Assembly: GCF_000308695.1 (NCBI RefSeq) | Contig: NZ_BAGG01000092.1 | Span: 1-64,000, forward strand | Source of the DNA: Nocardia takedensis NBRC 100417 | GTDB taxonomy: Bacteria > Actinomycetota > Actinomycetes > Mycobacteriales > Mycobacteriaceae | Direction: 5' to 3' | Length of the DNA: 64,000 bases | Shown here: positions 8,369 to 17,268 of the stretch, in pieces | Numbering within the stretch: position 1 is the stretch's first letter | Layout of the letters: every line of letters begins with the position of its first letter | Position numbers and translations under genes: made by a program | Notes under the pieces: model-generated | The model's input: only the letters and a program-made list of their open reading frames with translations | The model's database searches: none | Told to the model about the DNA's origin: nothing

Positions 8369-8400
8369 AGCCGCCCCGCTTCACAGGCGGGGCGGCTTTC
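8369..8400 (+). terminator. Rho-independent terminator after cyp51
   Basis: An 11-bp perfect stem, AGCCGCCCCGC (8369-8379) and GCGGGGCGGCT (8387-8397), with a 7-base loop and a short T-containing tail. It begins 27 bp after the cyp51 stop, so cyp51 is probably monocistronic. Confidence 0.8.
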
Positions 8401-8551
8401 GTCCGTGCCGACACGAACCCGCGCGCCATCTCGCAGCACAAGCCGAGGGCAACTCCACACCTTTGCGAACTCCGCGCCGCACGAAGGCCGCGCCGTCACG
8501 AATTCCGAACCGAGGTCCGTGCCGCCGAATGTCTCGGCGGCACGGACGACT

Positions 8552-10162
<1,611 letters not shown>

Positions 10163-10212
10163 GGGCCTTCTTTTCTTCGACGTGGTGCCAGGCCATCACC
10201 GTGACACAGAAC

Positions 10213-10226
10213 TGGAACATGTTCCA
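10213..10226. promoter_or_regulatory. KstR-consensus box (TGGAACATGTTCCA)
   Basis: A perfect 14-bp palindrome that fits the published KstR consensus TNNAACNNGTTNNA at every fixed position. KstR is the TetR-family repressor of cholesterol catabolism in mycobacteria and rhodococci. The box lies 51 bp upstream of the FadD19-like start and abuts island operator copy 2, implying dual control. Confidence 0.65.
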
Positions 10227-10242
10227 GACATCATTCCAGACA
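10221..10242 (+). promoter_or_regulatory. Operator copy 2 of the island element (fadD / tetR divergent region)
   Basis: Two direct TTCCAGACAT units at 10222 and 10234, again on a 12-bp pitch. It overlaps the right half of the KstR-type box, so the two regulators could compete or cooperate here. Confidence 0.6.
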
Positions 10243-10354
10243 TATGCTCGCTCGGGTGAACGATTTCCGAACCGCTTGTGCCCCACCCGTCATCCAGGGT
10301 GTGAACTGCGACATTTCGGCGCGGACGGATTTGCTCGCATACGCGGACGCACCG

Positions 10355-10372
10355 TAATTTGGACATGTGTCC
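10355..10372 (+). promoter_or_regulatory. Leaderless promoter and overlapping operator half-site of the TetR gene
   Basis: The hexamer TAATTT (10355-10360) is followed by six bases and then GTG 10367, the geometry of leaderless actinobacterial genes. The inverted repeat GGACA-TG-TGTCC (10361-10372) straddles that inferred start point. Read on the other strand it matches the second half of the island operator (ACACATGTCC), which would give direct autorepression. Confidence 0.55.
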
Positions 10373-10957
10373 GCTCACTTATCCGCCACTGTCGAGTCGA
10401 CGCGGCGTCGCCTGAACCCCAAACAGGCCGAAACCGTCGACCGACTAACCCGCGCCGCGGTGGACATCCTGCGCCGCGAAGGCTTCGACGGACTCACCAT
10501 GCGCATGGTCGCCACCGCCGCGGGCGTCGGCACCGCGACCGCCTACACCTACTTCTCCTCCAAGGACCACCTCATCGCCGAGGTGATGTGGCGACGACTC
10601 GCGAGCGCCACGCCCCCCGAACACGATCCCGATCTGGACACCGCGGGCCGGGCGGTGGCGGCCCTGCGCGCCATCACCTTCCTGCTCGGCGACGAACCCG
10701 AGATGGCCAAAGCCGTCACCAGCGCGCTGCTCGGCAGCGATCCCGACGTCGCCCACCTGCGCGTGCGCATCGGCCTGGAGATCCGCCGCTGGATCGAGGA
10801 CGCCCTCGGCGCGACCGCCTCCCCCGATCTGGCCGAAGCCCTCGAACTGCTCTACTCCGGCGCGCTGCTGCGCGCGGGCATGGGTTACGCCTCCTTCCTG
10901 GAGACCGCCGACCGCATCGAGAAGACCGCGCAGTTGCTCATGCGCGGCGAGGCGTGA
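10367..10957 (+). CDS. TetR/AcrR-family regulator, candidate island regulator
   Basis: 196 residues. Helix-turn-helix at about residues 22-65: RLTRAAVDILRREGFDGLTM, then VATAAGVGTATAYTYFSSKDHL, which fits the TetR profile. The C-terminal part is all-helical and ends LLYSGALLRAGMGYASFLETADRIEK, the ligand and dimer domain. It is neither obviously KstR nor KstR2. GTG 10367 has no ribosome binding site but is placed six bases after a -10-like hexamer, so the mRNA is probably leaderless. Its position inside the island and an operator half-site at its own start make it the prime candidate for the protein that binds the 22-bp element. Confidence 0.85.
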   Translation: MSAHLSATVESTRRRLNPKQAETVDRLTRAAVDILRREGFDGLTMRMVATAAGVGTATAYTYFSSKDHLIAEVMWRRLASATPPEHDPDLDTAGRAVAALRAITFLLGDEPEMAKAVTSALLGSDPDVAHLRVRIGLEIRRWIEDALGATASPDLAEALELLYSGALLRAGMGYASFLETADRIEKTAQLLMRGEA

Positions 10958-11180
10958 TCCGCGAGCGATAGGCACGCCCGGGGACGCCCGTCCGTCCCCG
11001 ATACGACTGGCCGCGAACGCGCACCGGCCCCGCTGTCACGCGCGCGGGCGCGATCGCCCCTCGGTAGCTCCAATAGGTGACGGCCGTCATCGCACCTGGC
11101 CGCCGGTTTCGCGTCGCCACCTGGCCGCACGATCATCAGCATCTTTTCGGCAAATTCTCTGAAACCATTTCCTAGACCAG

Positions 11181-11202
11181 TGTCCAGACATATGATCGAC
11201 AC
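11181..11202 (+). promoter_or_regulatory. Operator copy 3 of the island element (mce promoter)
   Basis: TGTCCAGACA at 11181-11190 is perfect; the second unit 12 bp later is poorly kept. It lies 90 bp upstream of the preferred start of the Mce gene. The phrase CATATGTCTGGA (other strand) is shared with copy 2. Confidence 0.55.
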
Positions 11203-11291
11203 CTGTCCGGGCGGTGTTCGCCCGGCAGGCCCGCGACGGGGACGGCGGGCTCGACCGCGCAGCCCGCGGCCTGGAGCGCGACGGCCCCGAC

Positions 11292-12542
11292 ATGGATACC
11301 GCCCGAGAGGCAGCACTGGTGGATTCGAGACGCCCGACCGCGAACACGCGCCGACTCGCGGCATTCTGGAACGCCTTCGGGCTGAAGGTCGCGGGCCTCG
11401 CGCTGGTGCTGGTGATCGCGGCCGTGGTGACCGTGTCCCTGGCGATGTTCGCCGGTGGCTTCCAGTCCTCGGTCGCACTCACCGTGGACGCGCCGCGCAG
11501 CGGCCTGGTGCTCGACACCGACGCCAAAGTGCGCGTGCGCGGTGTCGAGATCGGACACGTCGCGGCCATCGAACACCGCGGCGACCGCGCGATACTGCAC
11601 CTCGAGATCGCCCCGGAGCAACTGCGCCTGGTACCCGCCGACGCGCTCGTCGACATCCGGTCGACCACGATCTTCGGGGCCAAGTACGTCAACTTCGTCG
11701 CCCCGCCGGGTTCGACGGGCACGCCGATGCGGGCGGGCACCACCATCCGGGCCGAAGCGGTGACCGTCGAGATCAACACGGTGTTCGAGCAATTGGCCGC
11801 GATCCTGGCGAAGGTCGAACCCGCCCATCTCAACGCCACGCTCGAAGCCCTCGGCACCGCCTTGGACGGACGCGGGCAGCGACTCGGTGAACTGCTCGCC
11901 GGCGGCGATGCCTATCTGCGCCAGCTGAATCCGAGTCTGCCCGCACTGCGCCGCGACGCCGTCGCGGTGAACCAGGTCGGCGGGATCTACGCCGACACCG
12001 CCGACGACCTGCTGCGCACCCTCGACAACGCGACGGTCACCTCGGGCACCCTCGCGCAATCGCAGGGCGACTTGGACGCGATGCTGCTGGGCGTCACCGG
12101 GTTGGCGGACACCGGACGGACGGTGTTGGCCGACAACGAAACACGTCTCGCGCAGACGATGAGCCTGTTGCGGCCGACCACCGCGCTGTTGAACGAGTAC
12201 GCGCCCGCGCTGAACTGCGTCATCAACGGTCTCGGGTCGCTGATGCCGATGGCGGAGTTGCTCTTCGGTGGCGGCCCGAACCCGTGGCTGTCGTTCAACA
12301 CCAACTTCCTGATGGCGGGCGAGCCGTACAAGTACCCGCGCGATCTGCCGAAGGTCAACGCGACCGGCGGACCGCGCTGCGAGGGTGTATTGGACCGGGT
12401 GCCCGGCAGCCACTCGAACTATCTGGTCACCGACACCAACGAAGGGCAGGCGTTCGTGCCGCCCACCAAGCAGATCCTCAACGCGCCCAGCGTCTTCGAG
12501 ATCCTGATGGGCGGACTGCCCGGGGTGACGTCCCCCTTCTGA
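11292..12542 (+). CDS. Orphan Mce-family (MlaD-domain) protein
   Basis: 416 residues from ATG 11292; GTG 11319, with GAGAGG eight bases upstream, is an equally good start. An N-terminal transmembrane anchor (GLKVAGLALVLVIAAVVTVSLAMF) is followed by the MCE/MlaD beta-barrel domain (SSVALTVDAPRSGLVLDTD, VRVRGVEIGHVAAIE, ... IRSTTIFGAKYVNFVAP), then the helical Mce4 domain (NTVFEQLAAILAKVEP, LGELLAGGDAYLRQLNP). Two cysteines (LNCVINGL and GPRCEGV) could pair. Mce proteins shuttle lipids or sterols across the envelope and usually occur as six genes with two YrbE permeases. Here there is only one, with no permease, inside the sterol island and behind the island operator. Confidence 0.88.
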   Translation: MDTAREAALVDSRRPTANTRRLAAFWNAFGLKVAGLALVLVIAAVVTVSLAMFAGGFQSSVALTVDAPRSGLVLDTDAKVRVRGVEIGHVAAIEHRGDRAILHLEIAPEQLRLVPADALVDIRSTTIFGAKYVNFVAPPGSTGTPMRAGTTIRAEAVTVEINTVFEQLAAILAKVEPAHLNATLEALGTALDGRGQRLGELLAGGDAYLRQLNPSLPALRRDAVAVNQVGGIYADTADDLLRTLDNATVTSGTLAQSQGDLDAMLLGVTGLADTGRTVLADNETRLAQTMSLLRPTTALLNEYAPALNCVINGLGSLMPMAELLFGGGPNPWLSFNTNFLMAGEPYKYPRDLPKVNATGGPRCEGVLDRVPGSHSNYLVTDTNEGQAFVPPTKQILNAPSVFEILMGGLPGVTSPF

Positions 12543-12557
12543 ACCGAGCCGGGAGGC

Positions 12558-12576
12558 GCTCCTCGACCCGAGGAGC
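12558..12576 (+). terminator. Possible terminator after the Mce gene
   Basis: GCTCCTCG and CGAGGAGC form a perfect 8-bp stem with a 3-base loop, 15 bp after the stop codon and between convergent genes. There is no T-run, so the call is moderate. Confidence 0.45.
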
Positions 12577-12679
12577 CGTCCCGCCCGAGCCCGCTACACC
12601 GGACCTGTCCGGATCGAGCTGAGCCGCACCGGACGGGGGGCGAGTCGCGCCCAGCCGCACCGCACTGCCTCGAGCGGGC

Positions 12680-14185
12680 TCAGCCCCGGTCGGCGAGCGG
12701 AAGGATCCGGCAGTTGGCCCCCTCACCGACGATCATCTCCGCGAGCCGAACCCGCTGCGGCGGCGTGTATCCCGGCGTGCTGCGCCGCACGTGCTCGCGC
12801 AGCACCGCCGATTCGAACGGCGCGAACCGCGCGGGCACGGTCCGCGCCAGCCGCGGCATCGGTTCGGCCGCGCCCTCGGCGAGATCGGGCGGGGGCGGGT
12901 CGGGCACCGGTTCGGCGGCGGCGCGGACCACGATCGTGCCGTCCTCGGCGACCCGCGCACGATGCCCGGTGAGGACGACGTGCACGCCGTCGACGGTGCG
13001 GAACAGCGTCTCCGAGTGTGTCGCGCCCTTGTAGTACCCCATCGGCACGGCTCCGGTCTGCGCGAGCCATCCTTCGGTCCCGTCGGGCACGGGCCGACCG
13101 GCCCGGTCGACGACTATCGCCCCGGTGCCCGGACGTACGCGCAGTTCGCCCGCGGAATCGGCATCGGTCTGCAAGAAGCCGACGTGCCCGAAATCGCCGT
13201 CGGAGGAACAGATCCCCTCCGCGATGACCGTCGAGGGGAACAGGGCGGGCAGGTTGTCCGCTCCGGTGCGCGCGCGCAGCGCGGACCCGGAGGCGATGGC
13301 GATCAGCGACGACGCGTCGACCGGAACGTCCCGGTACGCGGCGACCAGGGGGTCGATCATGGCGTCCCCCGTGACGACCAGCACCTGCGGTCGGTCGCGG
13401 GCGACGGTGCGCCACACCGCGCGGGGGTCGAAGCGCGGGGTGAACATGACCGCGTTGCCGGTCCACAGCGCGGCGAAGGTCGGCAGGACGCCCGCGGCCT
13501 CGATCAGCGGCGGCAGCACGAACCAGGTGCTCGGTTCGGTGCGCGCCGCGATCCGCGACTGCTGGAACTCGTCGAGCACCCGTTCGCCCGTGCAGAAGTC
13601 GATGCCGCCCCCGAAAGCGCGCCACAGGTCCTCCTGCCGCCACATGACCCCGCGCGGCGCGCCGGTCTCGGTGTAGATCAGGAACAGGTCGTCGCCGGTG
13701 CGGTGGACGAAGGGCCGCCACGGTTCGGCGGCCGCCAGTGCCTGCTCGTAGCGGGCGGTGGTCTCCGGGGTCCAGGCGACGGTGAAGCCGTCGTCCACGC
13801 AGATCGTGTGTCGCACGCTCCCGCCGCGCGCTCGCGCGGCGCGCACCATCGTGCCGTAGGTGGCGTGATGGATCAGGACCTCCACGTCGGCGTCGGCGTA
13901 GCGCTCGGCCAGTTCCTCGACGCCGTGGCGGTAGTCGACGTTGATGGGGACGGCCGCGAGTTTGAAGCAGGCGAGCAGCGTCTCGACGGTCTCGATGCTG
14001 TTGTGCATCTGGTAGCCGACGTGGGTGCCGTTGCCGACGCCGAGGGTCGCGAGGTGACGGGCGAAGCGGTTGGCGCGGCTGTCGAGGTCGGCGAAGCTGA
14101 CCCGGCGACCGTCCTCGATCAGGGCGGTCCGCTCGGGCATGGCGTCGACCGCGTGCTCGAACAGGTCGGCGAAGTTGTAGGCCAT
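12680..14185 (-). CDS. FadD paralogue with eroded catalytic motifs (probable pseudoenzyme)
   Basis: 501 residues, colinear with the FadD19-like protein at 8552-10162 for about the first 415 (shared NFADLFEH, MPER, MHNSIET, GVMWRQEDLW, FQQSR, WTGNAV, ALWTGN, GDAM, GYYK). Every catalytic element is altered. The P-loop is YTETGAPRG (171-179), two residues shorter and with Lys changed to Arg. SSETG has become SSDGD (327-331). The TDD ribose-binding site has become TGH (406-408). The hinge and GGEK core are replaced by a proline-rich linker, and the C-terminal lysine motif is absent. The frame is nevertheless long and open with normal codon use, so it is probably maintained. A structural or regulatory partner of the intact FadD is a possible role. 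Confidence 0.85.
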   Translation of the reverse strand: MAYNFADLFEHAVDAMPERTALIEDGRRVSFADLDSRANRFARHLATLGVGNGTHVGYQMHNSIETVETLLACFKLAAVPINVDYRHGVEELAERYADADVEVLIHHATYGTMVRAARARGGSVRHTICVDDGFTVAWTPETTARYEQALAAAEPWRPFVHRTGDDLFLIYTETGAPRGVMWRQEDLWRAFGGGIDFCTGERVLDEFQQSRIAARTEPSTWFVLPPLIEAAGVLPTFAALWTGNAVMFTPRFDPRAVWRTVARDRPQVLVVTGDAMIDPLVAAYRDVPVDASSLIAIASGSALRARTGADNLPALFPSTVIAEGICSSDGDFGHVGFLQTDADSAGELRVRPGTGAIVVDRAGRPVPDGTEGWLAQTGAVPMGYYKGATHSETLFRTVDGVHVVLTGHRARVAEDGTIVVRAAAEPVPDPPPPDLAEGAAEPMPRLARTVPARFAPFESAVLREHVRRSTPGYTPPQRVRLAEMIVGEGANCRILPLADRG

Positions 14186-14261
14186 GGCGTTTCGTCTCCG
14201 AGCGGACCGTCACGAATTCCCGGGAAGTCCGCCGCGGACGCCCACCCCACCGGAAGACACA

Positions 14262-14283
14262 CGCTCGGACATGTGTCTGGACA
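14262..14283 (-). promoter_or_regulatory. Operator copy 4 of the island element (pseudo-FadD promoter)
   Basis: On the minus strand this reads TGTCCAGACACATGTCC followed by GAGCG, two TGTCC units on a 12-bp pitch. AGACACA (14255-14261) and TGTGTCT (14272-14278) also form an inverted repeat with a 10-bp spacer, an arrangement shared exactly with copy 6 at the aldehyde dehydrogenase promoter. Confidence 0.65.
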
Positions 14284-14380
14284 GTATCACCGTTACAGGT
14301 CGCGGACAACGCGAGGCCGCCTTACGGCGCCGAAACGGCGCTTGCGCGGAGTGCTCCGCGAGTCGTATATTCCGAACACC

Positions 14381-14402
14381 TGTCCAGACAGCATTCAAGA
14401 CA
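14381..14402 (+). promoter_or_regulatory. Operator copy 5 of the island element (CMD operon promoter)
   Basis: TGTCCAGACA at 14381-14390 followed 12 bp later by ATTCAAGACA, which matches the unit at 7 of 10 positions. It lies 59 bp upstream of the CMD-family gene. A separate perfect palindrome, CGCGGAG-TG-CTCCGCG, lies just upstream at 14345-14360. Confidence 0.6.
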
Positions 14403-14460
14403 CTGCGTGTGGCGACGAGGCCGACACCGGGCACGACGTGCCCGCGAAAGGGGACCAGCG

Positions 14461-14859
14461 ATGACCGACACACCCGCCGCGGTCGACGACGACGTGCGTC
14501 GACGCGGACTGGCGAAGATGTCCGAGGTCTACGGCTGGGAGTTCCAGGACGGTCCCGGCGAGCACTTCGCCGTCACCGCCGACCACCTGTTCGCCGACAT
14601 CTGGTCGCGCGAGGCGCTGAGCCTGCGCGACCGCCGCCTGCTGCTGCTCGGCGCGCTCACCGCGCAGGGCCTGTTCGACGTGGCCGAGATCCAGATCGGC
14701 GCGGCGCTGGGCAACGAGGAACTCGACGAGACCCAGTTGCGCGAGATCGCGCTGTTCCTGTGTCACTACGTCGGGTGGCCCGCGGGCACCAAACTGGACT
14801 CGGTCGTCGGCTCGGTCCTCGCGCAGCGGCGCAAGGCCGCCGGAAAGGACGCGCGATGA
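14461..14859 (+). CDS. Carboxymuconolactone decarboxylase (CMD/AhpD-like) family protein
   Basis: 132 residues from ATG 14461 (AAAGGGGA upstream). The helical CMD fold is visible (REALSLRDRRLLLLGALTAQG, LGNEELDETQLREIALFLCHYVGWPAG). The CxxC of AhpD peroxidases is absent: the segment HYVGWPAG carries only a single upstream cysteine (LFLC), so thiol redox activity is unlikely. First gene of an operon: its stop codon overlaps the next start by ATGA. Several CMD-family proteins travel with steroid and aromatic catabolic genes, but their reactions are mostly unknown. Confidence 0.82.
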   Translation: MTDTPAAVDDDVRRRGLAKMSEVYGWEFQDGPGEHFAVTADHLFADIWSREALSLRDRRLLLLGALTAQGLFDVAEIQIGAALGNEELDETQLREIALFLCHYVGWPAGTKLDSVVGSVLAQRRKAAGKDAR

Positions 14860-16325
14860 GCACCCCCTCTCCCCTGCGGCCGCTGTCGGCCGACGAGGTC
14901 ACCTCGTGGGACAAGTCCGCGGACGTCGTGGTCGCCGGATACGGCATCGCCGGCGTCTGCGCGGCCATCGAGGCGGCGCGCGCCGGGGCCGAGGTGCTGA
15001 TCCTGGAACGCACCAGCGGGTGGGGCGGCGCGGCGGCCCAGGCCGGCGGATTCATCTACCTCGGCGGCGGCACCCCGTTGCAGAAGGCCCTCGGCTTCGA
15101 GGACTCCGCCGAGAACATGGAGAAGTTCCTGCGCGCGGCGCTGGGCCCCGGCGTGGACGAGGCCAAGATCGCCGACTACTGCCGCGGCAGCCTCGAGCAC
15201 TACGACTGGCTGGTGGCCAACGGCGTCCCGTTCCGCGAGGCGTTCTGGGGCGAACCCGGCTGGGAACCCCCGCACGACGAGGGTCTGATGTACTCCGGTG
15301 GCGAGAACGCCGCCCCGTTCAACGAGATCGCCACCCCCGCGCCGCGCGGCCACGTGCCGCGGATGCAGAACAAGCGCACGGGGCAGAAGGGCGGCGGCTA
15401 CATGCTCATGCAGCCGCTGGCGACCACCGCCGAATCACTCGGCGTCACCGTCGACTACGACACCAGGATCGCGCGGTTGATCGTCGACGGCACGGGCCGC
15501 GTGGTCGGTGTGCTGGCCCGCCGCTACGGCGAGGAGATCGCCATCCGCGCCGAACGCGGCGTGATCCTGGCGACCGGCAGTTTCGCCTACCACGACCAGA
15601 TGATCGAGAGCTACGCCCCGCGCCTGATCGGGCGGCCCGGCGCGGCCATCGAGGAACACGACGGCATCGGCATCCGACTGGCCCAGGGCCTCGGCGCGGA
15701 ACTCGCGCACATGGACGCCACCGAGGTCGCCTTCTTCGGCGACCCGCAGATGCTCGCGCGCGGCATCCTGGTCAACGGACAGGGCCAGCGCTACGTCACC
15801 GAGGACACCTACACCGGGCGCATCGGCCAGATGACGCTGCTGCGCCAGGACAACGTCGCCTACCTGGTCATCGACGAAGCCTCCTACGAGGCGGCGCTGG
15901 CCACCGAGACCGCCACGCCGTTCTTCCGCCAGCCGCCCACCTGGGCCGCGGAGACCGTCGCGGAACTCGAATCCGACATGGGCCTGCCCGCGCAGTCGTT
16001 GCAGTCCACCGTCGCGGTCTACAACCATCACGCCGAACAGGGCCGAGACCCGTTGTTCGGCAAGAAATCCGAGTGGGTCGCGCCGATCACCGGCCCGGTC
16101 GCCGGATTCGACATGCGCGGCTTCACCGCCGGATTCACCCTCGGCGGCCTGCGCACCGACCTCGACTCCCGCGTGCTGCACGTGTCGGGAGAACCGATTC
16201 CGGGCCTGTTCGCCGCGGGCCGGTGCACCGCGGGCATCTGCGCGGGCGGCTACGTCAGCGGCGCGTCCCTCGGGGACGGGAGCTTCTACGGCCGCCGGGC
16301 CGGAATCTCCGCGGCGAAGAACTGA
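14856..16325 (+). CDS. FAD-dependent dehydrogenase, KstD / fumarate-reductase-like
   Basis: 489 residues, start overlapping the previous stop. An N-terminal dinucleotide-binding fold (VVVAGYGIAGVCAAIEAARAG, ending LILE) is followed by a GGAAAQAGG-type FAD loop, and the C-terminal FAD clamp reads GLFAAGRCTAGICAGGYVSGASLGDG. This layout is that of the FAD-binding-2 group, which includes 3-ketosteroid dehydrogenases and fumarate reductase-like enzymes. The catalytic Tyr pairs of KstD cannot be assigned by eye. In this setting it probably oxidises or reduces a steroid or other polycyclic substrate. It is translationally coupled to the CMD gene and followed 25 bp later by the LLM oxidoreductase gene. 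Confidence 0.85.
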   Translation: MSTPSPLRPLSADEVTSWDKSADVVVAGYGIAGVCAAIEAARAGAEVLILERTSGWGGAAAQAGGFIYLGGGTPLQKALGFEDSAENMEKFLRAALGPGVDEAKIADYCRGSLEHYDWLVANGVPFREAFWGEPGWEPPHDEGLMYSGGENAAPFNEIATPAPRGHVPRMQNKRTGQKGGGYMLMQPLATTAESLGVTVDYDTRIARLIVDGTGRVVGVLARRYGEEIAIRAERGVILATGSFAYHDQMIESYAPRLIGRPGAAIEEHDGIGIRLAQGLGAELAHMDATEVAFFGDPQMLARGILVNGQGQRYVTEDTYTGRIGQMTLLRQDNVAYLVIDEASYEAALATETATPFFRQPPTWAAETVAELESDMGLPAQSLQSTVAVYNHHAEQGRDPLFGKKSEWVAPITGPVAGFDMRGFTAGFTLGGLRTDLDSRVLHVSGEPIPGLFAAGRCTAGICAGGYVSGASLGDGSFYGRRAGISAAKN

Positions 16326-16350
16326 CCGGACCGACAAGACAAGGCACCGC

Positions 16351-17211
16351 ATGAAATTCGGCATCGTCCTGTTCACCAGCGACCGCGGCATCACGCCCGC
16401 GGCGGCGGCCCGCGCGGCCGAGGAGACGGGTTTCCACTCCTTCTACGTGCCCGAGCACACCCACATCCCCGTCAAACGGGAGGCCGCCCACCCGCAGACC
16501 GGCGACGCGAGCCTGCCCGACGACCGCTACACGCGCACCCTGGACCCGTGGGTGTCGCTGGCCATGGCGGCCGCGGTCACCGAACGGATCGAACTGTCCA
16601 CCGCGGTCGCGCTGCCGGTCGAGCACGACCCGATCACGCTGGCCAAGACCATCGCCTCGCTGGACCACCTGTCCGGCGGCCGGGTGACGCTGGGGGCCGG
16701 ATTCGGCTGGAACACCGACGAACTCGGCGACCACGGGGTGCCGCCGAACAAGCGCCGCACCGTCCTGCGCGAATACATCGAGGCCATGCGGGCGCTGTGG
16801 GCGCAGGACGAGGCCGAATACCAGGGCGATTTCGTGAAGTTCGGCCCGAGTTGGGCGTGGCCCAAGCCGGTGCGCGGCGACGTGCCGGTGCTCATCGGCG
16901 CGGCGGGCACCGAGCGGACCTTCACCTGGATCGCGCGCTCGGGCGACGGGTGGATCACCACGCCGGGCGAGACCGACATCTCCGAACGGCTCGCGCTGCT
17001 GCACAAGATCTGGGCCGACGCGGGCCGCGCCGACAAGCCCCGCGTCGTGGTCCTCGACTTCAAGCCCGACGCCGAACGCCTCGTCAAGTGGGCGGGCGAA
17101 GGGGTCACCGACGTGCTCTACGGTCTGCCGGACAAGAGCGAGGCGGAGGTGCGCGCCTACCTGGAACGGCTCTCGGGCAAGCTGGCCGCCATCTTCCCCG
17201 ACGGCAACTGA
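16351..17211 (+). CDS. LLM-class oxidoreductase, probable F420-dependent
   Basis: 286 residues with the luciferase-like TIM barrel pattern: MKFGIVLFTSDRGIT at the start, FYVPEHTHIPV, RIELSTAVALPVEHDPITLAKTIASLDHLSGGRV, GAGFGWNTDEL and PVLIGAAGTERTFTW. The SGGRVTLG-GAGFGWN segment is standard for the F420-dependent subgroup rather than FMN luciferases. It is probably the third gene of the CMD-flavoprotein operon. The reaction is unknown; a reduction or oxidation of an intermediate made by its neighbours is inferred. Confidence 0.85.
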   Translation: MKFGIVLFTSDRGITPAAAARAAEETGFHSFYVPEHTHIPVKREAAHPQTGDASLPDDRYTRTLDPWVSLAMAAAVTERIELSTAVALPVEHDPITLAKTIASLDHLSGGRVTLGAGFGWNTDELGDHGVPPNKRRTVLREYIEAMRALWAQDEAEYQGDFVKFGPSWAWPKPVRGDVPVLIGAAGTERTFTWIARSGDGWITTPGETDISERLALLHKIWADAGRADKPRVVVLDFKPDAERLVKWAGEGVTDVLYGLPDKSEAEVRAYLERLSGKLAAIFPDGN

Positions 17212-17219
17212 CCCGCCCG

Positions 17220-17257
17220 CGAAAGCGCCGGAACCCACAGCGGTTCCGGCGCTTTCG
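17220..17257. terminator. Bidirectional terminator between LLM and aldehyde dehydrogenase genes
   Basis: A perfect 16-bp stem (17220-17235 and 17242-17257) with a 6-base loop, CGAAAGCGCC... on the left arm. It lies 9 bp after the LLM stop and 12 bp before the stop of the convergent gene, so it can serve both. A and T runs occur at the two ends of the stem. Confidence 0.85.
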
Positions 17258-17268
17258 ACGTGTCGGGG

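Noticed and set aside
5823..8441. An 872-codon open frame antisense to cyp51 and the esterase
   Set aside because: It lies opposite two clear genes, has no recognisable domain and arises from the high third-position GC of the sense strand.
12791..14464. A 557-codon frame opposite the pseudo-FadD gene
   Set aside because: It might have meant that the pseudo-FadD was the shadow, but the minus-strand frame has clear FadD homology to the gene at 8552 and the plus frame has none.
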